From an uncultured Bacteroidales bacterium (GTDB lineage Bacteria > Bacteroidota > Bacteroidia > Bacteroidales > Paludibacteraceae), in the NCBI GenBank assembly GCA_903911085.1, contig CAIWCC010000162.1, positions 1 through 36,799 of the forward strand: a stretch of DNA of 36,799 nucleotides, given 5' to 3'. Made by a program: the position numbers and the translations under genes. Below the pieces are notes generated by a model. It was not told where the DNA came from, ran no database searches, and saw only the letters and a list, made by a program, of their open reading frames with translations. Within the stretch, counting starts at the first letter, position 1. The number at the start of each line of letters is the position of its first letter. This document shows, one piece after another, positions 1 to 9,200 of this stretch.

Positions 1-80
1 ACTTAGTGGTCTATATTTGATTTAAAATTAAACTTAGTGTATCTATGTGGTCTATGTGGACTTAGTGTTAAGCTTCTTAT
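1..80. repeat. Degenerate CTTAGTG repeat cluster
   Basis: The unit CTTAGTG occurs three times (near 2, 32 and 60), and TGGTCTAT appears twice. The sequence resembles the low-complexity 'cttagtgt...tgtggt' intergenic repeats common between Bacteroidetes genes. A short hairpin ATTGC-gta-GCAAT follows at about 86-98. I see no gene in positions 1-288. Confidence 0.5.
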
Positions 81-209
81 TTTTAATTGCGTAGCAATTT
101 AATCTATATAAAGTCTATTTAAATTACTTGCCTATAACTTTACATTAAAAAAAATAATTATTGTATTTTAAACATTATCAGCCTTCTAAAAATTGAAATG
201 AAGAAATGA

Positions 210-238
210 TTGTTTTAATAATAAACATTGTATCTTTG
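210..238 (+). promoter_or_regulatory. Bacteroidetes-type promoter of tcdA
   Basis: TATCTTTG at 231-238 is a perfect match to the -7 consensus TAnnTTTG. A TTG at 210-212, 18 bp upstream, can serve as the -33 element. The box lies about 70 bp before the tcdA start. Confidence 0.65.
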
Positions 239-306
239 TAACTTCAATAAAAAATGAATAATTAGATTAATGAAAGTAATAATTAGTTTTGGGAATATCT
301 TATAAA

Positions 307-1107
307 ATGGGATTAGAGAGAGGAATATTTCAGCGCACTGAGTTGCTGATTGGCAAAGAGAAAATGGACAAATTGCGTGCAAAAAGCGTAATAATTTTTG
401 GCATTGGAGGCGTTGGAAGTTGGTGTGCTGAGAGTCTAATTAGAAGTGGAATTCAGCATTTAACTATAGTAGATTCAGATAGAGTTTGTGTTACAAATAT
501 TAATCGTCAAATAATTGCAACTACAAAAACAGTAGGAAAAGTAAAAACTGAAGTTTTGAAGGAACGATTATTGGAAATTAATCCAAAAGCAGAAATTACT
601 GCATTACAAATGATATATAGTAAAGAAACGCATGACTCATTCCATATCGAAAGTTACGATTTTATTATAGATGCCATTGATAGTTTTTCAAATAAAATAT
701 ATTTGATACATAAAGCCACGGAGTGTAAAGCTGTGTTATTTTCATCTATGGGCGCTGCATTAAAAATGGATCCAACGCGAATTAAAGTGGCCGAATTCTG
801 GAAGGTAGATGGTTGTCCTTTTGGTGCTGCATTACGTAAAAAAATTCGTCAAAGTAAGACAGTGGTAAGTAAAAAATTCTTATGTGTTTATAGTGACGAA
901 TTACTAGAAAACAAAGGCGAAAATGCAGCATGTGGCACTGAAAAATGTTTATGCCCGAAAGCTCAAAATGGACCTGGCGATCCTGATTTAGTAAATCATG
1001 AGTGGTGTAGCTTAAAAGCCCAAGTAAATGGAACAACATCACACATTCCTGCCATTTTCGGGTTTACCATTGCGGGACTTGTAACACAAAGCATTTATAA
1101 TGAGTAA
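307..1107 (+). CDS. tcdA: tRNA threonylcarbamoyladenosine dehydratase (TcdA)
   Basis: E1-like ThiF/MoeB-fold enzyme that uses ATP to cyclise the threonylcarbamoyl group of t6A37 in tRNAs reading ANN codons. The Rossmann nucleotide loop GIGGVGSW lies about 32 residues in. It is followed by IVDSDRVCVTNINRQ, with the acidic and Arg/Gln residues that hold ATP, and then the DAIDS motif typical of TcdA. A Cys-containing C-terminal part (GTEKCLCPK) and the family tail IPAIFGFTIAG complete it. The frame is open from a TTG at 289; I prefer the ATG at 307 because MGLERGIFQRTELLIG lines up with the usual N-terminus. At 266 residues the length is normal. It stands alone behind its own promoter, with no clear terminator before the kinase gene 83 bp downstream. 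Confidence 0.9.
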   Translation: MGLERGIFQRTELLIGKEKMDKLRAKSVIIFGIGGVGSWCAESLIRSGIQHLTIVDSDRVCVTNINRQIIATTKTVGKVKTEVLKERLLEINPKAEITALQMIYSKETHDSFHIESYDFIIDAIDSFSNKIYLIHKATECKAVLFSSMGAALKMDPTRIKVAEFWKVDGCPFGAALRKKIRQSKTVVSKKFLCVYSDELLENKGENAACGTEKCLCPKAQNGPGDPDLVNHEWCSLKAQVNGTTSHIPAIFGFTIAGLVTQSIYNE

Positions 1108-1190
1108 CAATATATAGTTTAAAAGGTTATCGATTTCATTTTTCAACTTATAGAATTTAATAAGTGACACGTTAAAATTAGAAGGCAATT

Positions 1191-4100
1191 ATGAAAAATA
1201 CAGATGACATGTCAGACGCTGAAAACCTTCGACAAAAAGCCGAAGATTTAACAAAAAAAACATCTCAAGAAGTTGAATCACAAGCTTCCAAAACTGAAAA
1301 TCTTCGTATAATTAAAGAATTGAAGAAGCACCAGGTAGAGCTTGAAATGCAGAATATGGAACTTTTGTTAGCAAAAGAACGAGCCGAAGTTATTGCGCAA
1401 AGATATTCTGATTTATACAATTATGCTCCCAATGGCTACTTCACACTTTCGGCTGATGGGAAAATTATTGACTTAAACGTCAATGGAGAGAAAATGCTTC
1501 ACAAAGAGCGGTCATCATTAATTAATTGTCAATTTGAATTGTTTATTTCCATCGAAACACTTCCAATTTTTAGAAAATTTATCGACAAAATCTTTAATGA
1601 AAAAAATAATGAAAACTGTGTAGTCATTCTATCTAACGAAGGTTGCTCCCCCATTTGTATTCATCTTACTGGAAATATTTTATCTACAGGAGAAAAATGT
1701 CTTGTTACAGCAGTTAACATATCAGACATAAGTGAGTTACCAAATCTCAACGAAGTTTTGTTATCATCACTACCTTATCCAGCAATGTATATTCGTGGAA
1801 AAGACAGAGTGATATTGGCCGCAAATAAAATTGCTGTAGATCTTGGTGTAACTATAGGCGGTTATTGCTGGCGTGAATTTGGAAAATCGGAGTTTATATC
1901 TGATAAAGAAAAACAAATTTCAGAGGTATTTCCCCAATTTGTTCCAAACGATTATGGTATAAAATGTTCATTTTGTTTAGCGGATAAATGCACTTCAAGT
2001 TTTCCAAGTCAAAACAATCCCGAGGTAAATGCCTTTGGTCAGATTTGGGATACATATTGGATAAAAGTTGGTAATGATATTTTTCTACATTATTCCATCG
2101 ACATCACTGATAGAAAACGGGTAGAAGCCGAAAGAAAATTTCTATCGGCAGCAGTTGAAAACAGTGATAATTTTGTAGTGGTTAAAGACCTGAATCTTCG
2201 AATAGTGGCAGCTAATAAGGCATGGCTATTTCTGAGTGGAAATACATCTATTCAAGATGTTTTAGGGAAAACTGATGCTGAAGTTTTTGGAATTCAATCA
2301 AACTCCGAACAAATTAAAACTTACATGGAGGATGATAAAAGTGCGCAAAATCTGTGTCAAGGGGAATGTATAGTTAGAGAAGAATTTATAACATTAGCAA
2401 ATGGAAAAAAAATAACTGTAATTACTAAGAAATACCCAATTTTTGATAATGACGGCAAATTATTTTGTACAGGTACTGTTGCTACCGACATTACCGAACG
2501 CAAACAAGCCGAATCGCAATTAATTCGTAATCTAAAATTTACCGAAACACTATTGAAATCAACGCCTATTCCAATTTTTCTTAAAGATGCAAATGGATTT
2601 TATACTGGTTGTAATGAGGCATTTAGTGAACAAACTGGATTTACCAACGAAAATATTAAAGGCAAAACTGATATGGATTTGTGGGAAATCCATCAAGCCA
2701 AAATTTATCAACAAAAGGATTTAGAGTTACTTTCTAATCCAGAATATCAGACTTATGAGTCTCAATTAACGAACAAAGAAAACGAAATTAGAGATGTAAT
2801 TTTTGCAAAAAATGTTTTTCAAGATGAGAATGGTCAGATTTCAGGCATTGTTGGAACTTATATTGACATAACGGAAATAAAATTAACAGAAAATGCGCTT
2901 CGAAAAAGTGAACAAATGCTACTTACAGTATTAGATCATTTTCCAGGTGTAGTTTTTTGGAAAGATAGAAACTCAAATTATTTAGGTTGTAATCAGGAGT
3001 TTGCGCTAGGTGCTGGTTTAAAAAACCCAAGTGAGATAGTTGGAAAAAATGATTTTGATTTGCCTTGGGGCGATAACGAAGGATTAAATTATCGCGCTGA
3101 CGACATCGAAGTAATGGAAAATGGTAAAACAAAACTTCATATAGTTGAAACTCAACATCAAATTGATGGAAAATTAATATGGTTTGATACTTGTAAAATT
3201 CCAATTCGAGAATCTAACGGTGAAGTTATAGGTGTCATAGGAGTTTCGAATGATATTACAAATTGGAAAATTACTGAAGATGCTTTAATTGCTAGCGAAG
3301 AAAAATACAGAACAGTTGCAAATTACACTAATGATTGGGAGTTTTGGATTAATCAAAATGAAAATTTTCTTTATTGTTCACCCTCTTGTGAAAAAATAAC
3401 TGGCTATAAATCAATTGATTTCATCAAAAATCCGCAATTAATTTTTGAAATAGTTTTTCCAGATGATTTGAAAATTATCCAAGAACACAGACATCAAGAA
3501 AAAATGGCTCAATCTATTAATAATGAGTTAGTATTCAGGATAATACGTTTAGATGGTGAAATTAGGTGGATTGGTCATGTTTGCCAATCAGTATTTAACA
3601 AATCGGGAGAATTCATTGGAATAAGAGGAAGTAACAGAGATATCACAAAAAGAAAAGAAACAGAGCAACAGTTAATTTCTAGTGAACACAAATACAAATT
3701 ACTATCAGAAAACATTACGGACGGAATTTTCATTTGTAGAAATGGGTGTTTTGAGTATGTGAATCAGGCAATGAATGATATTTTTGGTTATGATGTGGAT
3801 GAATTAGATGGATTAAAACTACTTCATTTAGTAAAACCAGAAAGTCAGGGATATTTAGAAAAATTCATAATATCAAATTCATTATTTAATCTTACAAAAA
3901 ACATTGAAATTGATTGTATAAAAAAAGATGCAACAACAATTTATGTAGAACTACTATTGAATTATGTAGCAAATGAAAAAGTAATATATGGTGTGGTACA
4001 CGATATTACACAAAAAAGACAAATTCAGCAAAAAAGTATTTTGAAAGCTATTATTCAGACAGAAGAGAAAGAAAAAGCTCACTTTTCAAAAGAACTTCAT

Positions 4101-4661
4101 GATGGTTTAGGTCCTTTGCTTTCTACAATAAAATTATATTTGCAATGGACTTTAAGATTAAAAAGTATCAAAAAACGCAATGAAATTATTTACAAAGCCG
4201 AAACTATAGTAGAAGATGCACTTTCTACTGTAAAGGAAATATCTAATAAACTCAGTCCGCATCTATTAGCACATTATGGATTAAGCTCTGCACTTCAAAG
4301 CTTTGTAAATAAAATTGAAGAAACTTCGGCCATTAATATTGTATTTGAAAGCAATTTAACGCGTCGAATTGATATGGAAATAGAGGCTGCAATTTATCGT
4401 GCGATGATTGAATGTATTAACAACACAATAAAATATGCTAATGCTGAGAATATTTACATATCGGTAAATGATATTGGAAGTCAAATTCAAATAAACTTTA
4501 AAGATAATGGAAAAGGATTTAATTTGAATGAAACAATGAATGAGCAAAAAGGTCTTGGTTTATTTAATCTTCAAAACCGGATTCAAACAATCGGAGGGCA
4601 AATTGACATGAAAAGTGAGATTGGACACGGAGTTAATTATCAAATAATCATTCCATTATAA
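1191..4661 (+). CDS. Multi-PAS cytoplasmic sensor histidine kinase (HisKA_3 type)
   Basis: Very large (1156 aa) soluble kinase with no membrane segment. An N-terminal coiled coil (about 30-75) leads into seven PAS-like modules at roughly 76-185, 190-305, 318-435, 440-560, 575-690, 700-817 and 830-938, most ending in the D-I-T-x-x-K hinge. The dimerisation/phosphoacceptor region carries ELHDGLGPLLSTIKLYL with His970, the HisKA_3 form of NarX/DesK-type kinases. The ATPase domain at about 1065-1156 shows NNTIKYA (N box), DNGKGF (G1) and GLGLFNLQNR (G2). The second PAS has a Cys cluster, C259-x2-C262-x4-C267, plus an upstream CW, which could bind metal or sense redox (inference). The partner regulator starts 39 bp downstream, so the two are probably co-transcribed. 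The ligand cannot be read from the sequence. Confidence 0.93.
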   Translation: MKNTDDMSDAENLRQKAEDLTKKTSQEVESQASKTENLRIIKELKKHQVELEMQNMELLLAKERAEVIAQRYSDLYNYAPNGYFTLSADGKIIDLNVNGEKMLHKERSSLINCQFELFISIETLPIFRKFIDKIFNEKNNENCVVILSNEGCSPICIHLTGNILSTGEKCLVTAVNISDISELPNLNEVLLSSLPYPAMYIRGKDRVILAANKIAVDLGVTIGGYCWREFGKSEFISDKEKQISEVFPQFVPNDYGIKCSFCLADKCTSSFPSQNNPEVNAFGQIWDTYWIKVGNDIFLHYSIDITDRKRVEAERKFLSAAVENSDNFVVVKDLNLRIVAANKAWLFLSGNTSIQDVLGKTDAEVFGIQSNSEQIKTYMEDDKSAQNLCQGECIVREEFITLANGKKITVITKKYPIFDNDGKLFCTGTVATDITERKQAESQLIRNLKFTETLLKSTPIPIFLKDANGFYTGCNEAFSEQTGFTNENIKGKTDMDLWEIHQAKIYQQKDLELLSNPEYQTYESQLTNKENEIRDVIFAKNVFQDENGQISGIVGTYIDITEIKLTENALRKSEQMLLTVLDHFPGVVFWKDRNSNYLGCNQEFALGAGLKNPSEIVGKNDFDLPWGDNEGLNYRADDIEVMENGKTKLHIVETQHQIDGKLIWFDTCKIPIRESNGEVIGVIGVSNDITNWKITEDALIASEEKYRTVANYTNDWEFWINQNENFLYCSPSCEKITGYKSIDFIKNPQLIFEIVFPDDLKIIQEHRHQEKMAQSINNELVFRIIRLDGEIRWIGHVCQSVFNKSGEFIGIRGSNRDITKRKETEQQLISSEHKYKLLSENITDGIFICRNGCFEYVNQAMNDIFGYDVDELDGLKLLHLVKPESQGYLEKFIISNSLFNLTKNIEIDCIKKDATTIYVELLLNYVANEKVIYGVVHDITQKRQIQQKSILKAIIQTEEKEKAHFSKELHDGLGPLLSTIKLYLQWTLRLKSIKKRNEIIYKAETIVEDALSTVKEISNKLSPHLLAHYGLSSALQSFVNKIEETSAINIVFESNLTRRIDMEIEAAIYRAMIECINNTIKYANAENIYISVNDIGSQIQINFKDNGKGFNLNETMNEQKGLGLFNLQNRIQTIGGQIDMKSEIGHGVNYQIIIPL

Positions 4662-4700
4662 ATTTCAAATTAAACCTATTAAAGCAAACAAATAAAAAAA

Positions 4701-5363
4701 ATGGCTTTACGACCGACAGAAAAACCGACGTTAATACTTGTTGATGATCATTTAATATTTCAACAAGGATTAAAAACAATACTTACATATGAGAATATTG
4801 CCACTGTAATAGGTGAAGCTGCTAATGGTAATGATTTCATCAAACTTCTTTCGCATCTTAAGCCAGATATAGTTTTGATGGACATAGACATGCCATACAT
4901 GAATGGAATGGAAGCCACGCGCAAAGCATTGGAATTGATGCCTGAGTTAAAAATAATTGTTTTATCAATGCTTGGTGATGAAGATTATTATTATAAAATG
5001 ATTGATCTTGGAGCTAAAGGATTCATTCTTAAATCGACTGGTATTGATGAAATTGAAAAGGCTATACACGATGTAATGTTAGGCGAAAGTTACTTTTCGA
5101 ACGAACTTCTCCGTAAAATTATCAAAAATTTCAGTACAAACAACAATCAAATCCACATTATAAATGAATCACTTACAGACAGAGAAACCGAAATTTTGAA
5201 ATTAATTTGTCATGGATTAACTACAGAAGAAATGGCTTCAAGTTTAAACATTAGCCCCAAAACAATTAAAACACATCGTGCCAATTTGCTTGAAAAAACT
5301 GGTTGTAAAAACACACCTGCTATGATATTTTTTGCTTTGAAAAATAAAATCATAGAAATATAA
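4701..5363 (+). CDS. NarL/FixJ-family response regulator (REC + LuxR HTH)
   Basis: 220-aa transcription factor and likely phosphorylation target of the upstream kinase. The receiver domain (about 10-130) has the acidic pair D15-D16, phosphoacceptor D61 in LMDIDMP, and conserved Lys111 in GFILKS. A LuxR-type helix-turn-helix (about 155-215) has LTDRETEILKLICHGLTTEE and the recognition-helix region ISPKTIKTHRANLLEKTG. HisKA_3 kinases normally pair with NarL-type regulators, so the pairing is well supported. It lies 39 bp downstream of the kinase on the same strand, so one operon is likely. Its closest relative in the window is the receiver-only protein that follows. Confidence 0.93.
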   Translation: MALRPTEKPTLILVDDHLIFQQGLKTILTYENIATVIGEAANGNDFIKLLSHLKPDIVLMDIDMPYMNGMEATRKALELMPELKIIVLSMLGDEDYYYKMIDLGAKGFILKSTGIDEIEKAIHDVMLGESYFSNELLRKIIKNFSTNNNQIHIINESLTDRETEILKLICHGLTTEEMASSLNISPKTIKTHRANLLEKTGCKNTPAMIFFALKNKIIEI

Positions 5364-5487
5364 ATGGTGGCACGCGCTAATTGTTTTTTTATAAAGGCTT
5401 TTACTAGTAGAAAAAAAATAAAATAAACTACTCCTTTAGGCCTAGATAAAATACAGCTTTTTTCAAATTTATTGGTGCTTTTTGTAC

Positions 5488-5518
5488 TTGTCATTTAATT
5501 TTGTTTATAATACATTTG
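5488..5518 (+). promoter_or_regulatory. Promoter of the receiver-only gene
   Basis: TACATTTG at 5511-5518 matches TAnnTTTG, with TTG at 5488-5490 as a possible -33 element (20-bp spacer). It lies about 55 bp before the start at 5573, so the receiver-only gene can be expressed separately from the kinase operon. The rest of the 209-bp gap (5364-5572) is AT-rich with no other feature seen. Confidence 0.6.
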
Positions 5519-5572
5519 CAGTATTAATAATACAAAACAATGAGTTTACGCACCCCTTAAATTTATAGAAAA

Positions 5573-6064
5573 ATGAAAACATCAATTGAAAAAAAGCCGA
5601 CCGTTATACTTGTAGATGACCACTTAATTTTTCGTCAAGGATTAAAATCTCTTATCAATTTCGAAAATATTGGAATAGTTGTTGGAGAAGCCTCGGATGG
5701 AAAAGAGTTCTTAGAATTGTTGTCAGTATCGGTTCCTGATTTGGTAATTATGGATATAGATATGCCAAATATGAATGGAATTGAAGCTGCTCAAAAGGCA
5801 TTAGAATTGAAGCCTGGCATAAAAATAATAGTTTTTTCGATGTTTGGAGATCAAGAGTATTTTTTGAAAATGATTGACCTTGGCGTTAAAGGATTTATTC
5901 TAAAATCGAGTGGAATTGGTGATCTTGAAAAAGCAGTTAGTGAAGTAATGAAGGGGAAAAACTATTTTTCGTCAGAACTTCCAAAAAAGACTATAAATAA
6001 GTTCGGAGTAAAAAATTCGCAAGAAACAATTGAAAAACCCAAAGCACCAATACCTTGGTGGTAA
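5573..6064 (+). CDS. Single-domain receiver protein, paralogue of the preceding regulator
   Basis: 163-aa receiver domain clearly duplicated from the preceding regulator: VILVDDHLIFRQGLKS, IMDIDMPNMNGIEA with D61 at the same residue number, and GFILKSSGI with the conserved Lys are nearly shared. After the receiver it ends in a short Lys/Pro tail (IEKPKAPIPWW) instead of a LuxR helix-turn-helix. No HTH-coding sequence follows in any frame before the terminator at 6143, so the domain is absent and not frameshifted. All phosphorylation residues are kept. This suggests a working output-less receiver that competes for phosphate from the kinase or acts by protein contact (inference). It has its own promoter. 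Confidence 0.85.
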   Translation: MKTSIEKKPTVILVDDHLIFRQGLKSLINFENIGIVVGEASDGKEFLELLSVSVPDLVIMDIDMPNMNGIEAAQKALELKPGIKIIVFSMFGDQEYFLKMIDLGVKGFILKSSGIGDLEKAVSEVMKGKNYFSSELPKKTINKFGVKNSQETIEKPKAPIPWW

Positions 6065-6142
6065 ATGCAATAACAACCAATAATTCAAAACAATTTCACA
6101 TTTCATTCAAAATCAACAATTATTATTTTTATGTCCTTTTTA

Positions 6143-6185
6143 ATGTTGGAGAACGATATAACTTTCGTTCTCCAACATTTTTTTT
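6143..6185 (+). terminator. Rho-independent terminator after the receiver-only gene
   Basis: A perfect 13-bp stem, ATGTTGGAGAACG (6143-6155) with its complement at 6166-6178, has a 10-nt loop and is followed by a run of T to 6185. There is a T tract only on the + side. The convergent macroglobulin gene ends just beyond it. Confidence 0.92.
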
Positions 6186-6217
6186 ATAATATGTAGCTCA
6201 ATTCTATACAATTATCT

Positions 6218-9200
6218 TCAATGCACAGTTATCTTTTCACCACCTGAATGACTTACAAACTCAGGTGCATACTGACATTGAACCGACGCAATTCCACTTG
6301 TAAATTCGCCACTATTATTTACCCAGAGTTCATATTCAAATACGTATGTCCCTTTTGGTAAAAAAGAGAAAAAGTATTGAGTGGAAGCATCTTTGGTAGT
6401 TTGATAATAACATACACCTTCTTTCCAATCGCAGCCAGATAGCTGTTTTACAGGCTCGAAACACGCTGCACGTAAATCTTTCAGAGCTACAAATTCTAAA
6501 TTTCTATCAGTTGTAATTACCAATCGTGTTATTACTTTATCGCCTTTTGCAAGTTTAGTCTGTTCAATTGGAATTATTGATTTAACAGATGAAGTCATTT
6601 TTTCGACAAATAACTTTTTGGAAATTCTTAATGAACCACTTTGCCCTTCTACTTTATCCAAGTCTTGATAATACTGCCAATAAACAGCACCCCAACCAAT
6701 TGAACTTTTGTTGAAGTTTCGTTTAGAAGCAGAACTACCAACATTGGTAGTCGAAACAGTAACCTTTCCCATTTCTGGTCGAAAATTATCAGCTGGAATC
6801 GTTTTTTTGAAATATCCAGTTCCAGCCTCTGCATTTTTAGTATCCAACAAAGTAGAAGCAAGTTTGATACTCACGGTACTTTCATTTGCTAACCAATTAT
6901 TTCCTTGACAAAGTAAAGCATAAATTGCATCTACAGTTGACATGGGCGAATCCCAACGTTGAGTTTGCTTCTGTTTTAACAACCAAATTTTCATCTCATC
7001 AATATCGGCTATATTTTTATTCACTTCGGCAAAAGCGTCAATAATTGCGGCTTGAGTGGCAATTGGACGTTCTGACCAGAAAAAACCTGAAGTATTTTTA
7101 GCCCAATACATTCCAAGTTCATCTGTTTTTAACGCATTTTCTTTCAATGATTTAATTATCTCATTCGCAATTTGAATTTTGCCGTTTCGGCTAGCTACAA
7201 TTGCCATCGAGGCTTTGCCATAAAGTGAGAAATTTGTCCAGTATTTTTGAGCTTGTCCAGTATAAAATTTCACTGCAGCTTGTGCTGAAACCTGAATTGG
7301 AATTTCTGGATATTCGGAACGTAAATGCAAGTATAACAACTGCATATTATCAATAGACATTTCATTTTCATAATTTTTGCTGTACTTTTTCAAGTTCTCA
7401 AAATCGCGAGCAATTTCTAAATCGAGAAAATTTATCGCTTTATTGATAGTTGAGTGTTGACAGCTTAAAGTTCCGGTCAATCGTTTTAATCTGGCAAAAT
7501 TTAGAATAATTTCTTGTGTAATATACCTACTTTCCGGCATTCCTTTGAACCAAGAAAAACCACCCGAAGGCAATTGCAAACTTTCCAGTTTTTCAAGATA
7601 TTGTTGCGATTGGTTTTTCTGCATATTGAGGTCGAACAACAAAGCAATCTGGCGTTTTTGCTCTGTTTCGTCTTTGGCTGCCATTACCCAAGGCGTTTCT
7701 TCCAAAAGCATATTCTTCAATTCTTTGTTTTTCTCTAAATTAGATAATAAAGCTTCTCTACTGCCACCCGCTTTCTTCCAACGGTCGAAAGTTGCAGCTA
7801 TTTTAGGATTAGAATTAGCAATAAAAGCCGCCAAACTATTAGCATAAAACGCAGTAAAATAATCGAATGCGTTATCATTATCTGGTTGTGATATTGTTGG
7901 CAATGCCTGAACAGCATACCAAGCAGGATTGGACGAAAACTCAACAGTTAGATTTTTGGTCGTTACATTCGCTCCATTTGTCAACAAACTTTCGAAATTG
8001 AAAATGCGTGTTTGATTGCCACGTATAGTTAATGGTAAACTTTCGGTTATCAAAACTTTATCGGGCAAAATGGGTAAATATTTTTGCTCACCATCACTAA
8101 AATTTCCAGCCTGTGCCACTACTTTACATATTACTAATTCGTAAGCAGAAAAATCGCTTATTTCCCATTGAACTGCTTTGGTTTCATTTGCAGCCAAAGT
8201 TACGACCTCACCACTAACCACTCGCCTTGAGGAAAGTGGAGCTGTGGCAGTAGTGAAAATAATTTTCTCAGTTGCAGGGTCAATCATTTCAAACTGTACT
8301 TTGGCCGTCAACTCTTTATCTGAAAGATTAATAACATTTGTACTCAAAAGCAATTTATCCGACCGTCGCACAAAACGTGGCAAATTCATTTGCACCATCA
8401 AATCTTTTTGAGTCACCACTTGGGCTTGGTTTTGACCAAAATACAAATCGGCAGTATGCGCCAACATTTTCACATTCCACCGAGTTAGGCTTTCAGGCGC
8501 AGTAAAGGTAAACTTCACATTACCAAGCGCATCGGTACGAAGCTGCGGATAGAAAAATGCTGTTTCGTTGAAGTTAGTTCGTGTTTTTATTGGTGCTGGA
8601 GCAGGTAAATTTTCAATTTGTTGAAATACCATATCACCTGCTTTTGAGTCCGAAATTCCAGCAATAGAACCTGTCATATCTATCTTCTTTTGACTTCCAT
8701 AACCCACTACTACCATTTCATTTAAGCTACTCGAATTTTCTTGAGCTACTATTGACGTGCTACCAGATAGTATTGATTTATTCATAGAACTTGCGCCTCT
8801 TACTATGAATGTTTTCCGACTGTTCATGTTTAGCCCAAACCAATTCAACTGGTCGGTGATAAAATCAGGCACATATTTTTGCACATAATAATTGACATTT
8901 ACAATGTCCGAACCAGCATTGAAACCATTTGATATCCATCGTGGACTATTCAGAACTACAGCACGATATGTTGGATTGAATCTCCAATAATTTGGACGAA
9001 GCTTATCCAACGAGGCATCGTACATATCCACCAACAATTCAGCTTTATTGCTTACAGTTTCAGGAATTGTTACAGTCCACTCGGTTTTCTCACCTGGCTG
9101 AAGTTTGTTACGAAACACGCTCAAAGTTGGAGTAAGTTTTTTTTGTGTAATTTTTCGAGTGATTTGTACTTGTTTGGTAAAGAATTTCTCATCTTTCATA

